39,447 bases of DNA, from the IMG/VR virus record IMGVR_UViG_3300036828_001639, positions 1-39,447 of that record; one strand, given 5' to 3'. The notes below the pieces were generated by a model, which made no database searches, had not been told where the DNA came from, and worked only from the letters and a program-made list of their open reading frames with translations. The DNA comes from a virus. A program made the translations under genes and the position numbers. Below are positions 6,386 through 12,800 of this stretch, in pieces (the first letter of the stretch is position 1; the number at the start of each line of letters is the position of its first letter).

Positions 6386-6858
6386 ACACTATGGCGAATC
6401 AACAGTTATTTGGTCTTGCTGAAAATCGGACAGATATTTGGGCAACCCCTCAAGATTTTTTCAACAAATTAAATGCAGTTTTTAACTTTGATCTCGATGT
6501 ATGTGCTTTAGCTGAAAATGCAAAGTGTGAGCGATTCTTTAGTCCAGAGCAGAACGGTTTAAAACAAGAATGGACTGGAACATGTTGGATGAATCCACCG
6601 TATGGGCGTGAAATTATTGAATGGGTTGCCAAGGCTGCATACACAGCAGAGCAAGGACACACAGTTGTGGCTTTAGTTCCTGTGCGAACTGATGCACGTT
6701 GGTTTCAGGATTATTGTTTGGGTCGTGAAATTCACTTTATTCGGGGGCGCTTGAAGTTTGGAGGTTCCAAGTCAAATGCACCATTCGGCTGTTGTGTTGT
6801 GGTTTTTCGTCCGAGTCTAAATGATGTCGAGTGGGAAAGCGTAGGGGGTGGGGTGTGA
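6382..6858 (+). CDS. Phage DNA N6-adenine methyltransferase (Dam family)
   Basis: This 158-aa protein matches the short phage Dam-type family. The catalytic motif IV is NPPY at residues 71-74 (WMNPPYG). An acidic segment FDLDVCA near residue 36 is likely to contact S-adenosylmethionine. TPQDFF near residue 22 and KFGGSKSNAPF near 130 are also family-like. It transfers a methyl group to adenine N6 in DNA, which may protect phage DNA from restriction or affect replication timing. The ATG at 6382 overlaps the previous stop and follows GGGGAGCTGGT. Upstream in-frame codons lie in the loader gene in another frame and are rejected. Confidence 0.9.
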   Translation: MNTMANQQLFGLAENRTDIWATPQDFFNKLNAVFNFDLDVCALAENAKCERFFSPEQNGLKQEWTGTCWMNPPYGREIIEWVAKAAYTAEQGHTVVALVPVRTDARWFQDYCLGREIHFIRGRLKFGGSKSNAPFGCCVVVFRPSLNDVEWESVGGGV

Positions 6859-7163
6859 GAACAGGAACCAATAGTGAATCACTTTACATCAAAGATCGTT
6901 CAGCTTGGGATTTGTCAGAATTCCTAAGTAGTGGTGGTCAGATCGAACATGTGCCATATGGCTTTTCAAATGAAGTTAAGCATGAGTTCAATAAATCAAA
7001 TGCTCAATCACACATGAAACAGATAATGGGCGCAGCGATTACAGAGGCTAAGGCTAAGAAAGAATCAAAACCTAAGCGAACTAAAACTGAAGCTGAGATT
7101 GAAGCAAAAAGACAGAGTGATAAAGAGCGTAAACGAATCAAAGACGCTCAATCACAGGCGTGA
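6855..7163 (+). CDS. Hypothetical Lys-rich protein (102 aa)
   Basis: Starts with GTG overlapping the methylase stop (GTGA), behind GGGGGTGGGG. A GTG at 6831 would add eight residues. The first 60 residues look globular (LYIKDRSAWDLSEFLSSGGQ). The rest is a highly charged helix rich in Lys, Glu and Ala (KAKKESKPKRTKTEAEIE), probably a solvent-exposed or nucleic-acid-binding tail. No family was recognised. The position in the replication and Q cluster fits the small 'nin'-type genes of lambdoid phages. Confidence 0.65.
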   Translation: MRTGTNSESLYIKDRSAWDLSEFLSSGGQIEHVPYGFSNEVKHEFNKSNAQSHMKQIMGAAITEAKAKKESKPKRTKTEAEIEAKRQSDKERKRIKDAQSQA

Positions 7164-7210
7164 CGCTCTTTTGAGTTGTGCTGATGAGTTAGAGGTAATG
7201 AGGGCTAACA

Positions 7211-7606
7211 ATGCAAATTCCTAAAGGGTGGCAAACACAATCTAAGACTGTTGCTAGGTCAGTCCTCAAGCCTAGACAAAAACATGAACCATCGTTAGGT
7301 GAACGGCTCTTATGCCGTCACCTAGACGCTTTGAAAATTGAATAAGTGCAAGAGTTTAAGTTTCATCCTGAGCGGAAGTGGAAAGCTGATTTTCGTATCG
7401 AGGGCTATCCGATCTTGGTTGAGGTTGAGGGAGGCGTGTTCTCAGGTGGTCGTCACACAAGAGGCAAAGGTTATTCAGCAGATTGTGAGAAATACAGTGC
7501 AGCAGCAATCCTTGGTTGGGTAGTGATTCGAGGTACTACAGAACAGGTTAAGAAAGGGATTGTAGTTGGTTGGATTGAAGAAGCGATTAAGAAGTTAAAA
7601 GTTTAA
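7211..7606 (+). pseudogene. PD-(D/E)XK-like nuclease gene split by an in-frame TAA
   Basis: Two pieces lie in the same reading frame. Piece one (7211-7345) encodes 44 residues ending LLCRHLDALKIE. The stop TAA is at 7343-7345. Piece two begins directly after it at GTG 7346, with VQEFKFHPERKWKADF, then LVEVEGGVFSGGRH. Intact phage relatives run continuously across this point, typically with Tyr before VQEF/VREF, so a single TAT or TAC to TAA change explains the split. The conserved parts are E...F.F...RKWKADF and the VEVEGG strand, which carry the acidic and lysine residues of a small restriction-type nuclease fold. Re-initiation at the adjacent GTG could still make a C-terminal product. Without the N-terminal helix, activity is doubtful. 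Confidence 0.75.
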
Positions 7607-7615
7607 GGGGCAATT

Positions 7616-8095
7616 ATGAACGCAGCGGTTAATCACATTATGCAAAATGTTAATTGGAAAGAAAGAACATTAGAGGGATGGTTAAAAGCATTTGGCGCAT
7701 GGTGTGATGCTTGCCCAAATAACCGCTTAACCATTATTAAGACTACACCTGACAAGAAGCTTACGCAGGATCAACGAGAGTGGCTTCTATCTGTATACAT
7801 GAATGATGGCGAGTATGTTGGTCGACTACCTACAAGAAAGAAATCAGGGTGCTTGATCAATGACAATGAGGCGAGAGCGTTCCAGCGCCTATGGCTTGAT
7901 ATCAAAGATAATGCAAGTGAGATACTGCAAGAGTGGCTTGATCTTGTTTGGTCTCATTATGTTGAGGGATATTCATTAAGAGAGATTGCAGAACATCGAA
8001 GCATTAGCAAACATTCTGTTGATCAGGATATCCGTTGCGGTATTGCTTACATGCGAGGGCAGGCTTCATTTATTAAAAGTGAACGAGCTGGTTAA
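7616..8095 (+). CDS. Q-like late antiterminator
   Basis: A 159-aa protein whose C-terminal third carries a sigma-4-like helix-turn-helix (residues about 118-150: YSLREIAEHRSISKHSVDQ then IRCGIAYMRG). This is the layout of small phage antitermination Q proteins. The N-terminal half contains WLKAFGAWCDAC and no full zinc-finger pattern. It should bind DNA at the late promoter just downstream (8099-8138), join paused RNA polymerase, and make it resistant to the terminator at 8169-8197 and to those within the late operon. It has a strong AAGGGG site and sits last in the early-right operon, as Q does in lambda. Confidence 0.8.
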   Translation: MNAAVNHIMQNVNWKERTLEGWLKAFGAWCDACPNNRLTIIKTTPDKKLTQDQREWLLSVYMNDGEYVGRLPTRKKSGCLINDNEARAFQRLWLDIKDNASEILQEWLDLVWSHYVEGYSLREIAEHRSISKHSVDQDIRCGIAYMRGQASFIKSERAG

Positions 8096-8098
8096 GTA

Positions 8099-8138
8099 TT
8101 GACTGTCAGGACAGGAAGTGCTAAATTTCTGTTATAGT
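8099..8138 (+). promoter_or_regulatory. Late promoter (pR'-like)
   Basis: TTGACT (8099-8104), 17 bp and TAAATT (8122-8127) make a good sigma-70 promoter. An alternative extended -10, TGTTATAGT, lies at 8130-8138. It starts just after the Q-like gene and is followed within 35-75 bases by an intrinsic terminator. That is the arrangement in which Q proteins act. The Q-binding element would be expected between or beside these boxes. Confidence 0.65.
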
Positions 8139-8168
8139 GGACGAAGTTATGGTAATCCACTAGATATG

Positions 8169-8197
8169 AAGCTTACAGAAATGTGGGCTTTTTTTTT
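8169..8197 (+). terminator. Early terminator of the late transcript (tR'-like)
   Basis: AAGCTTACA (8169-8177), loop GAAA, TGTGGGCTT (8182-8190) form a 9-bp stem with two G-U pairs, followed by a run of T to 8197. It should stop late transcription unless the Q-like protein has modified the polymerase. Confidence 0.75.
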
Positions 8198-8251
8198 AAA
8201 AAGAAAATTTTGAATTAGAATTCTAAGCTGTAATTGAGCTTGGAATTAAAC

Positions 8252-8749
8252 ATGGATTTATGTGTTGTAGATTGGAAAGCTGTAGCTCCAATAATAGCTG
8301 CGTCAATTGCGGCATGTATTGCTTCGTTTACTGCGTTTAGGATATCAAATAGATGGAATAATCAAAAAGGAAGTGAAGTTATAGCAAATGAGGCTAAAGA
8401 AGCGATATATCAAATTGGTGAATTATCAAAATTTTATCAAAAAAATTTAGACAATATTAATCCTTCAGATGTTGAGGCTATGATCAGTGATTATCAACTA
8501 GTTTATAAAGATGTCATTCATAAAATTGATTTTATATTTAATTCTCCTATTAGCCAAGATGACAAAAAAATTCTTTTAGAAGTGGCATTTAATTTAGGTA
8601 CATCAAATATAATTTTCATTGAAAAGTTGGATTCAAAAAAAACTAAGGAAGAATTAAAGGAATCGCTCCAAACATCATTCAATAACTTTTCAAAGCAGAA
8701 ACAAAAATTAATCAAAATATTGATGGATTACGCTCTTTTTAAAAAATAA
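8252..8749 (+). CDS. Single-span membrane protein with helical cytoplasmic domain
   Basis: A 165-aa protein. Residues about 9-31 are hydrophobic (VAPIIAASIAACIASFTAF), then comes a basic stop-transfer segment. The remaining 130 residues are helical and Lys/Asp-rich, with coiled-coil character. ATG 8252 was chosen (GGA nine bases upstream); a TTG at 8234 is in frame. It lies alone between the late terminator and an AT-rich spacer, and it is more AT-rich than the head genes, suggesting a moron picked up separately. The architecture is similar to the 33751-34404 protein (membrane anchor plus long helix), but I recognise no family. Confidence 0.65.
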   Translation: MDLCVVDWKAVAPIIAASIAACIASFTAFRISNRWNNQKGSEVIANEAKEAIYQIGELSKFYQKNLDNINPSDVEAMISDYQLVYKDVIHKIDFIFNSPISQDDKKILLEVAFNLGTSNIIFIEKLDSKKTKEELKESLQTSFNNFSKQKQKLIKILMDYALFKK

Positions 8750-8857
8750 ATAGAATTATTATTTAAAAAAATATGTCCTATCTTATCTAATTAAATATGC
8801 TGCCTTGTTTGGGAATACTCGGATTTCTTTACAATGAAAGCGTGTAGGAGGTGAGGG

Positions 8858-8928
8858 AAGTTTAAGTTTAATATATATTGATATATAATAATATATATAA
8901 AACAGCAACATACATTAAATTTAAACTT
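8858..8928. repeat. Inverted repeat flanking an AT-only tract
   Basis: AAGTTTAAGTTTAAT (8858-8872) and ATTAAATTTAAACTT (8914-8928) are inverted copies matching at 14 of 15 positions. Between them lie 41 bases, the first half almost purely alternating A and T (8871-8900). The element lies in a 237-bp gene-free stretch between 8749 and 8987. It could form a long hairpin or serve as a protein-binding or replication-related site. No function is known. Confidence 0.6.
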
Positions 8929-8986
8929 GATATAACCATTTAATTGGTATAAATTGACTGGATATTAATTAATCAAGGTGATGGTT

Positions 8987-9208
8987 GTGGAAACTCAAAA
9001 AATTGCTGTTGGCGATATTGTTCGCCATAAATCCAAAGATGATGAAATGTTGGTGCTGTCCATAAGTAAACGATGGGTTACATGTGAATATGCTGATTCT
9101 GAGGGTGAGAGAGTTGAAAAAGTGTATGACAAAGATTTTTTGGTGTTTGTCGAAAAGAAACCAATAATGAAAATCAACCCGAATGTTTTGAATGACATTT
9201 GGAAATAA
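8987..9208 (+). CDS. YodC/DUF2158-like small protein
   Basis: A 73-aa soluble protein with the pattern KIAVGDIVRHKSKDDEMLV, then WVTCEYADSEGE, then VYDKDFLV. This resembles the DUF2158/YodC group, whose consensus runs GD.V.LKSGGP.M.V.......V.C.WF. Those are small barrel-like proteins of unknown role often found near phage or conjugative genes. GTG 8987 was chosen because AAGG lies eight bases upstream. The ATG at 8981 is only two bases from that site. A terminator follows directly (9218-9240). Confidence 0.65.
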   Translation: METQKIAVGDIVRHKSKDDEMLVLSISKRWVTCEYADSEGERVEKVYDKDFLVFVEKKPIMKINPNVLNDIWK

Positions 9209-9217
9209 AGATAAATA

Positions 9218-9240
9218 AAGCCCCTCCCGAGGGGTTTTTT
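9218..9240 (+). terminator. Intrinsic terminator in the late operon
   Basis: AAAGCCCCT, loop CCCG and AGGGG lead into a run of six T residues. It lies between the DUF2158-like gene and the next gene. Late transcription must cross it, which implies antitermination. Confidence 0.75.
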
Positions 9241-9260
9241 AATGCCTAGAGGAAAGTGGG

Positions 9261-9446
9261 ATGAATCGAGTCGAAGCACAAAAGAACCTCAAATTACTCG
9301 AAGAAGATAAAGCACGCTTACTCTCACTGAATCATCTCAATTCCACTTGGGCGTTTAAGAATCAGTGTGAGATGAGGGTGAAGCAGATTAATGGGTTTAT
9401 TAATTGCATTAAGAATAACTTGCCTATGGTGATAGGTGGAGAGTAA
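9261..9446 (+). CDS. Hypothetical helical protein (61 aa)
   Basis: Begins with ATG after GGAAAGTGGG. The 61 residues are predicted almost wholly helical (MNRVEAQKNLKLLEEDKARL), with two Cys and no membrane segment. It resembles small phage proteins that form helical hairpins. No function is recognised. A competing 22-codon frame at 9242-9310 starts at the ATG directly after the terminator and overlaps it; the longer, better initiated frame is preferred. Confidence 0.55.
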   Translation: MNRVEAQKNLKLLEEDKARLLSLNHLNSTWAFKNQCEMRVKQINGFINCIKNNLPMVIGGE

Positions 9447-9487
9447 TCTATTGAAATCTAACATTGAATTATAAAGGCTTGATTCTT

Positions 9488-9862
9488 ATGGATCCTAGAC
9501 TAAATGAAGATTTTCTAAGATATTCTTTGATAAAAACGAGTATGAATTATTTAAATGAAGAATCAAAATATATTGGTAAGTTAAATCCTGAAATATTTGC
9601 CAAAGTTATAGTTGTTTTTCATGATGAGCTCAACGAGCTAGAAAATAAATTGACTCAAATTGGTTATTTGATCGATAAAGATGGTTGTAATTTAATAACC
9701 GATATTCCTTTGGTTTATTTTAAAAATGAAAAGGGGGAATTTAAAGAACAAGGATACCAAGTAGAAGAGCTTGATTTATTAATGGAAAGAGAACTATTTT
9801 TTAAAGCTCTTCCAGAAATTATAAAAGAAATTGAAAGTACCGAAATATCTAAACCTTATTAG
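9488..9862 (+). CDS. Hypothetical soluble protein (124 aa), moron-like
   Basis: AT-rich gene encoding an acidic 124-aa protein with no signal or membrane helix. ATG 9488 has AAAGG ten bases upstream; an in-frame TTG at 9464 would add eight residues. Residues about 50-80 alternate strand and turn (QIGYLIDKDGCNLITDIPLV). The C-terminus is a charged helix. It is followed 17 bp later by a terminator of its own, and another terminator lies upstream. With its AT-rich codon use this suggests an inserted accessory unit. No family recognised. Confidence 0.6.
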   Translation: MDPRLNEDFLRYSLIKTSMNYLNEESKYIGKLNPEIFAKVIVVFHDELNELENKLTQIGYLIDKDGCNLITDIPLVYFKNEKGEFKEQGYQVEELDLLMERELFFKALPEIIKEIESTEISKPY

Positions 9863-9878
9863 AGTTTTTGTAATTTTT

Positions 9879-9900
9879 AACCTCCTTCGGGAGGTTTTTT
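9879..9900 (+). terminator. Intrinsic terminator
   Basis: AACCTCC, loop TTCG and GGAGGTT are followed by T residues to 9900. The same hairpin core recurs at 20499-20524 and, with loop TCTG, at 38999-39021. Confidence 0.85.
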
Positions 9901-9914
9901 ATTGGGTAAAGATT

Positions 9915-10094
9915 ATGACATGTCAAGGCTGTGAACAAAGACGAGAGTGGATAAGGAAGCAAAGTGAACGAGCAAAAGAACGAATGCGGAAAGTCCTGCG
10001 AGGTCTTGGTATTATTGATCCAGCAGAACAACAAACTAATCGAACAGAACAATCAACTAATTCAGATCAACAACGAACAGGCTGCACAGATTAA
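9915..10094 (+). CDS. Small basic CxxC protein overlapped by another frame
   Basis: A 59-codon frame beginning MTCQGCEQRREWIRK. It has a CxxC pair, then a very basic helix, and a Gln/Thr/Asn-rich tail. Small CxxC proteins of this type occur just upstream of HNH and terminase genes in several siphophages. A second frame (9964-10158) starts inside it and overlaps it over 131 bp, so this stretch seems to encode two proteins at once. No strong ribosome binding site was seen upstream (TAAAGATT only). Function unknown. Confidence 0.5.
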   Translation: MTCQGCEQRREWIRKQSERAKERMRKVLRGLGIIDPAEQQTNRTEQSTNSDQQRTGCTD

Positions 10095-10158
10095 TCACTT
10101 GCTTGAGCATTTAGATTTGGATAGTGAGGGTGAGAGTTCTGGGTATTTGGATGGGTGA
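9964..10158 (+). CDS. Small coiled-coil protein, overlapping frame
   Basis: A 64-codon frame starting with GTG at 9964 (GGAAGCAAA upstream). The start is Cys-containing (NECGKSC), followed by a heptad-like stretch of Leu/Ile with Asn/Gln (VLLIQQNNKLIEQNNQLIQI) that predicts a short coiled coil, and an acidic tail. Its stop lies two bases before the ATG of the HNH gene, and the end of the frame carries that gene's ribosome binding site. This tight junction supports that the frame is translated. The overlap with 9915-10094 is unusual. Confidence 0.5.
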   Translation: MNEQKNECGKSCEVLVLLIQQNNKLIEQNNQLIQINNEQAAQINHLLEHLDLDSEGESSGYLDG

Positions 10159-10160
10159 TT

Positions 10161-10505
10161 ATGAGTAGACCATGCCGTGAATGGGGTTGCCCCAACCTAA
10201 TCAAGTCACGCAGTCAGAAAGGCTATTGTGATGAGCACGCATCTAAACGTAGCAATTGGAACAAGCGACCAGAGCGAACAGGGTCAACCACAGAACGAGG
10301 CTATGGTCATGCTTGGCGTAAGTTGCGTGAGGTTGTATTAAAGCGCGATAACTATCTGTGTGTGCAGTGTAAAAAGGATGGACGTTTTGTTGAGGCTACA
10401 GATGTCGATCACATATTGAATAAGGCTAAAGGTGGCACAGATTCAATTGATAACCTTCAATCGCTGTGTGATTCATGCCATAAAATTAAAACTGCAAATG
10501 AATGA
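10161..10505 (+). CDS. HNH endonuclease associated with packaging
   Basis: A 114-aa HNH nuclease. The N-terminal half has a zinc-type CxxC near the start (CREWGC) and YCDEH. The second half carries YLCVQCKKDG, then the catalytic core DVDHILNKAKGG, then NLQSLCDSCHKIKT. Many cos-type phages with P27/HK97-like terminases have such a gene directly before the small terminase, and in studied cases the HNH protein is needed with the terminase for cos cleavage. The start ATG 10161 follows GGATGGGTGATT. The putative cos region lies in the 114 bp between it and the terminase gene. Confidence 0.9.
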   Translation: MSRPCREWGCPNLIKSRSQKGYCDEHASKRSNWNKRPERTGSTTERGYGHAWRKLREVVLKRDNYLCVQCKKDGRFVEATDVDHILNKAKGGTDSIDNLQSLCDSCHKIKTANE

Positions 10506-10515
10506 TATTAATTCT

Positions 10516-10600
10516 CAAATAAGGGAGGGGGGAGGTAAAAAGTTCAAAGCTTTTGCCGAAATGACCGCCCCCTTAACCATTTTTTTACGCGTGCGAAATT
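10516..10600. other. Putative cos (packaging) region
   Basis: The short spacer between HNH and small terminase genes contains a G-run (GGGAGGGGGGAGGT, 10523-10536) and a matching C-run (ACCGCCCCCTTAACC, 10564-10578), giving partial dyad symmetry. A T-run and ACGCGTGCG follow. In HK97-like siphophages the cos site is in this interval. The exact nicks cannot be read from sequence. The assignment rests on location and composition. Confidence 0.45.
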
Positions 10601-10619
10601 AAATATCGAGGGTCTTGAC

Positions 10620-11066
10620 ATGGGCGGGCGAAATGCGGTAGCTGGTGCAGGGCGTAAGCCAAAAATCAAAGCAACTGGTGATACTGATTTTGATGATGTT
10701 TTTGATATTGATGTGCCTTTTCACTTAGAGCAGATGGATCAAGCGGTCACAATGTGGAAGTCAATTATTCCTGAATTGCTAAAAAGAAAAATATTAAAAC
10801 TTACTGATATGCACAACGTTGAAATGTTCTGCATGGCTTATCACAACTTACGTGAAGCACAGCATGAAGTTGTTTTATATGGAATTACTATTCAAACAGA
10901 ATCAGGAAGAGTTAAAAATCCAGCTTTAACTGCTGTCAATGAAGCATCAAAGCAAATCGCTCAGTTTGGCTCTATGTTAGGTCTAGATCCTGCATCACGT
11001 ACACGCTTATTGGGTGGTGGTGGAAAGCCTAAGAACAACCCATTCGCAGAGGTAATGAACATGTAG
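10620..11066 (+). CDS. terS: Terminase small subunit, P27 family
   Basis: A 148-aa protein of the P27-type small terminase family. It starts GGRNAVAGAGRKPKIKATG, then has a helical domain (about 35-110, with FHLEQMDQAVTMWKSIIPEL) and GSMLGLDPASRTRLLG near the end. All are typical features. It recognises phage DNA and directs the large subunit to cos. The ATG is 12 bp before the large-subunit gene's spacer and follows CGAGGG. The gene order HNH, terS, terL, portal, protease, capsid is that of HK97-like siphophages. Confidence 0.9.
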   Translation: MGGRNAVAGAGRKPKIKATGDTDFDDVFDIDVPFHLEQMDQAVTMWKSIIPELLKRKILKLTDMHNVEMFCMAYHNLREAQHEVVLYGITIQTESGRVKNPALTAVNEASKQIAQFGSMLGLDPASRTRLLGGGGKPKNNPFAEVMNM

Positions 11067-11078
11067 TGAGGCCATTAA

Positions 11079-12800
11079 ATGACAGCTTTCCCGAATGTTG
11101 ATATTGCAAATAAGTGGGCTAAGCAAGTCGTTTTAAATAAAATCCCTGCATGTAAATGGGTGAAATTAGCCTGTGAACGCCACTTAAATGACTTAAAAAA
11201 TAGCAAAAATAAAGATTTTTTATATAAATTTGACCCTAAATTAGCTGAAAAAAAGATAGCTTTCATTGAATTGTTGCCCCATACAAAAGGTGAGTGGGCA
11301 ATGAAAAGAATGAAGTTAAGACTAGAGCCTTGGCAGAAATTTGGAATTGCTTGTACTTTCGGCTGGGTTCGTAAAAAGGATGGTTATCGTCGTTTCAGGG
11401 AGTCTTATTGGGAAATTCCACGTAAAAATGGTAAGTCAGCAATTGCAGCTGGTGTTGCTCTCAATATGTTTGCTAATGATGATGAATCGGGCAGCGAGGT
11501 TTACGCTGGTGCGACCACCGAAAAACAAGCATGGGAAGTATTTAAACCAGCTCGATTAATGGCAGTGCGTTCACCTGATTTTGTTGAGGCAGCTGGAATA
11601 CAGATAAATGCTGGCAGTCTTGAAATACCTGAAGATGGCTCATTATTTGAAACTATTGTAGGCGATCCGCCTGATGGACAGTCACCGCATTGTGCAATTA
11701 TTGATGAATATCACGAGCATCAAACAAATGCACAGTACGACACCATGCAAACGGGTATGGGGGCGCGTCGTCAGCCATTGATGTTTGTTATTACAACATC
11801 TGGTTTCAATATTGATGGTCCTTGTCACGACTTGCGTTTACGTATTCAAGACATGTTGCTTGGTACAGTGCCAGATGATGAGCTGTTTGGATATATCTGG
11901 ACCATTGACGATGGTGATGAGTGGACAGATCCCAAGGTATTAGCCAAGGCCAATCCTAATTATGATGTTTCTGTTTATGGCGATTACCTTGAATCACAGC
12001 AACGAAAGGCAATAAATAATCCGTCGCGTCAAAACACTTTCAAGACAAAGCATTTAAACATTTGGGTTTCTGCGCGTGAGCAGTACTTCAATATGGAAAA
12101 GTGGAATGCTTGTGCAGATAAAGCCTTAAATCTTAGCGATTTTGCAGAAGATAAATGTGTGATGCCATTAGATTTGGCATCAAAGATCGATATCTGTGCG
12201 CGAATCAATTTGTTTTGGCGAATCATAGATGGAAAGGTTCATTACTACTGTATTTCCCCAAACTTCTACTTACCACATGAAACCGTATTTGAAGGTGATG
12301 AAAAAGCACTTTTAGATCGGTACCAGAAATGGGACAACATGGGGCTTTTAGATGTTCATGAAGGTGCTGAAACCGATTTAGATTTAGTAGCATCGGATAT
12401 AATCTCTGATTCGAAAAGCCTTTCTGTTGTTGAGGTACCTTATGACAACTGGGGTGCACGTTTAATTGCTAAACAGATTAATGATAGTGGTCTTGAAGCT
12501 GTTGAAGTAGCAAAGAACACTAAAAACTTTTCACCACCTATGAAAGAACTGGTTGCTGCGATTGCTTCAGGTCGATTCCATCATGACGGAAATCCTATTC
12601 TGTCTTGGATGGTTGGCAATGTAATCAGTAAACCAGATGCAAACAACAATGATTATCCCCGTAAACAGAAAAACATCTTCAAGATTGATGGAGCTGTGTG
12701 TTTGCTTATGGGGATTAATCGAATACTCACACTGATTGGCAATCCTGCAGAGGACGATCTATCGAGTCACATTGAAAAACACGGGGTTAGAAGACTCTAA
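11079..12800 (+). CDS. terL: Terminase large subunit (ATPase and nuclease)
   Basis: A 573-aa packaging motor of the Terminase_1 family. The Walker A-like motif lies near residues 110-123 (WEIPRKNGKSAIAAG) and Walker B near 204-210 (CAIIDEYHEH, with the catalytic glutamate). The C-terminal nuclease domain shows acidic residues in MPLDLASKID (about 361) and KIDGAVCLLMG (about 535). It docks on the portal, translocates DNA into proheads using ATP, and cuts concatemers at cos. The start follows GAGG and the stop overlaps the portal start (TAATG). Confidence 0.95.
   Translation: MTAFPNVDIANKWAKQVVLNKIPACKWVKLACERHLNDLKNSKNKDFLYKFDPKLAEKKIAFIELLPHTKGEWAMKRMKLRLEPWQKFGIACTFGWVRKKDGYRRFRESYWEIPRKNGKSAIAAGVALNMFANDDESGSEVYAGATTEKQAWEVFKPARLMAVRSPDFVEAAGIQINAGSLEIPEDGSLFETIVGDPPDGQSPHCAIIDEYHEHQTNAQYDTMQTGMGARRQPLMFVITTSGFNIDGPCHDLRLRIQDMLLGTVPDDELFGYIWTIDDGDEWTDPKVLAKANPNYDVSVYGDYLESQQRKAINNPSRQNTFKTKHLNIWVSAREQYFNMEKWNACADKALNLSDFAEDKCVMPLDLASKIDICARINLFWRIIDGKVHYYCISPNFYLPHETVFEGDEKALLDRYQKWDNMGLLDVHEGAETDLDLVASDIISDSKSLSVVEVPYDNWGARLIAKQINDSGLEAVEVAKNTKNFSPPMKELVAAIASGRFHHDGNPILSWMVGNVISKPDANNNDYPRKQKNIFKIDGAVCLLMGINRILTLIGNPAEDDLSSHIEKHGVRRL

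Noticed and set aside
9242-9310. 22-codon frame directly after the terminator at 9218-9240
   Set aside because: Very short, no upstream ribosome binding site, and overlaps a better initiated gene. The 'TTTTT then ATGCC' form also recurs after other terminators.
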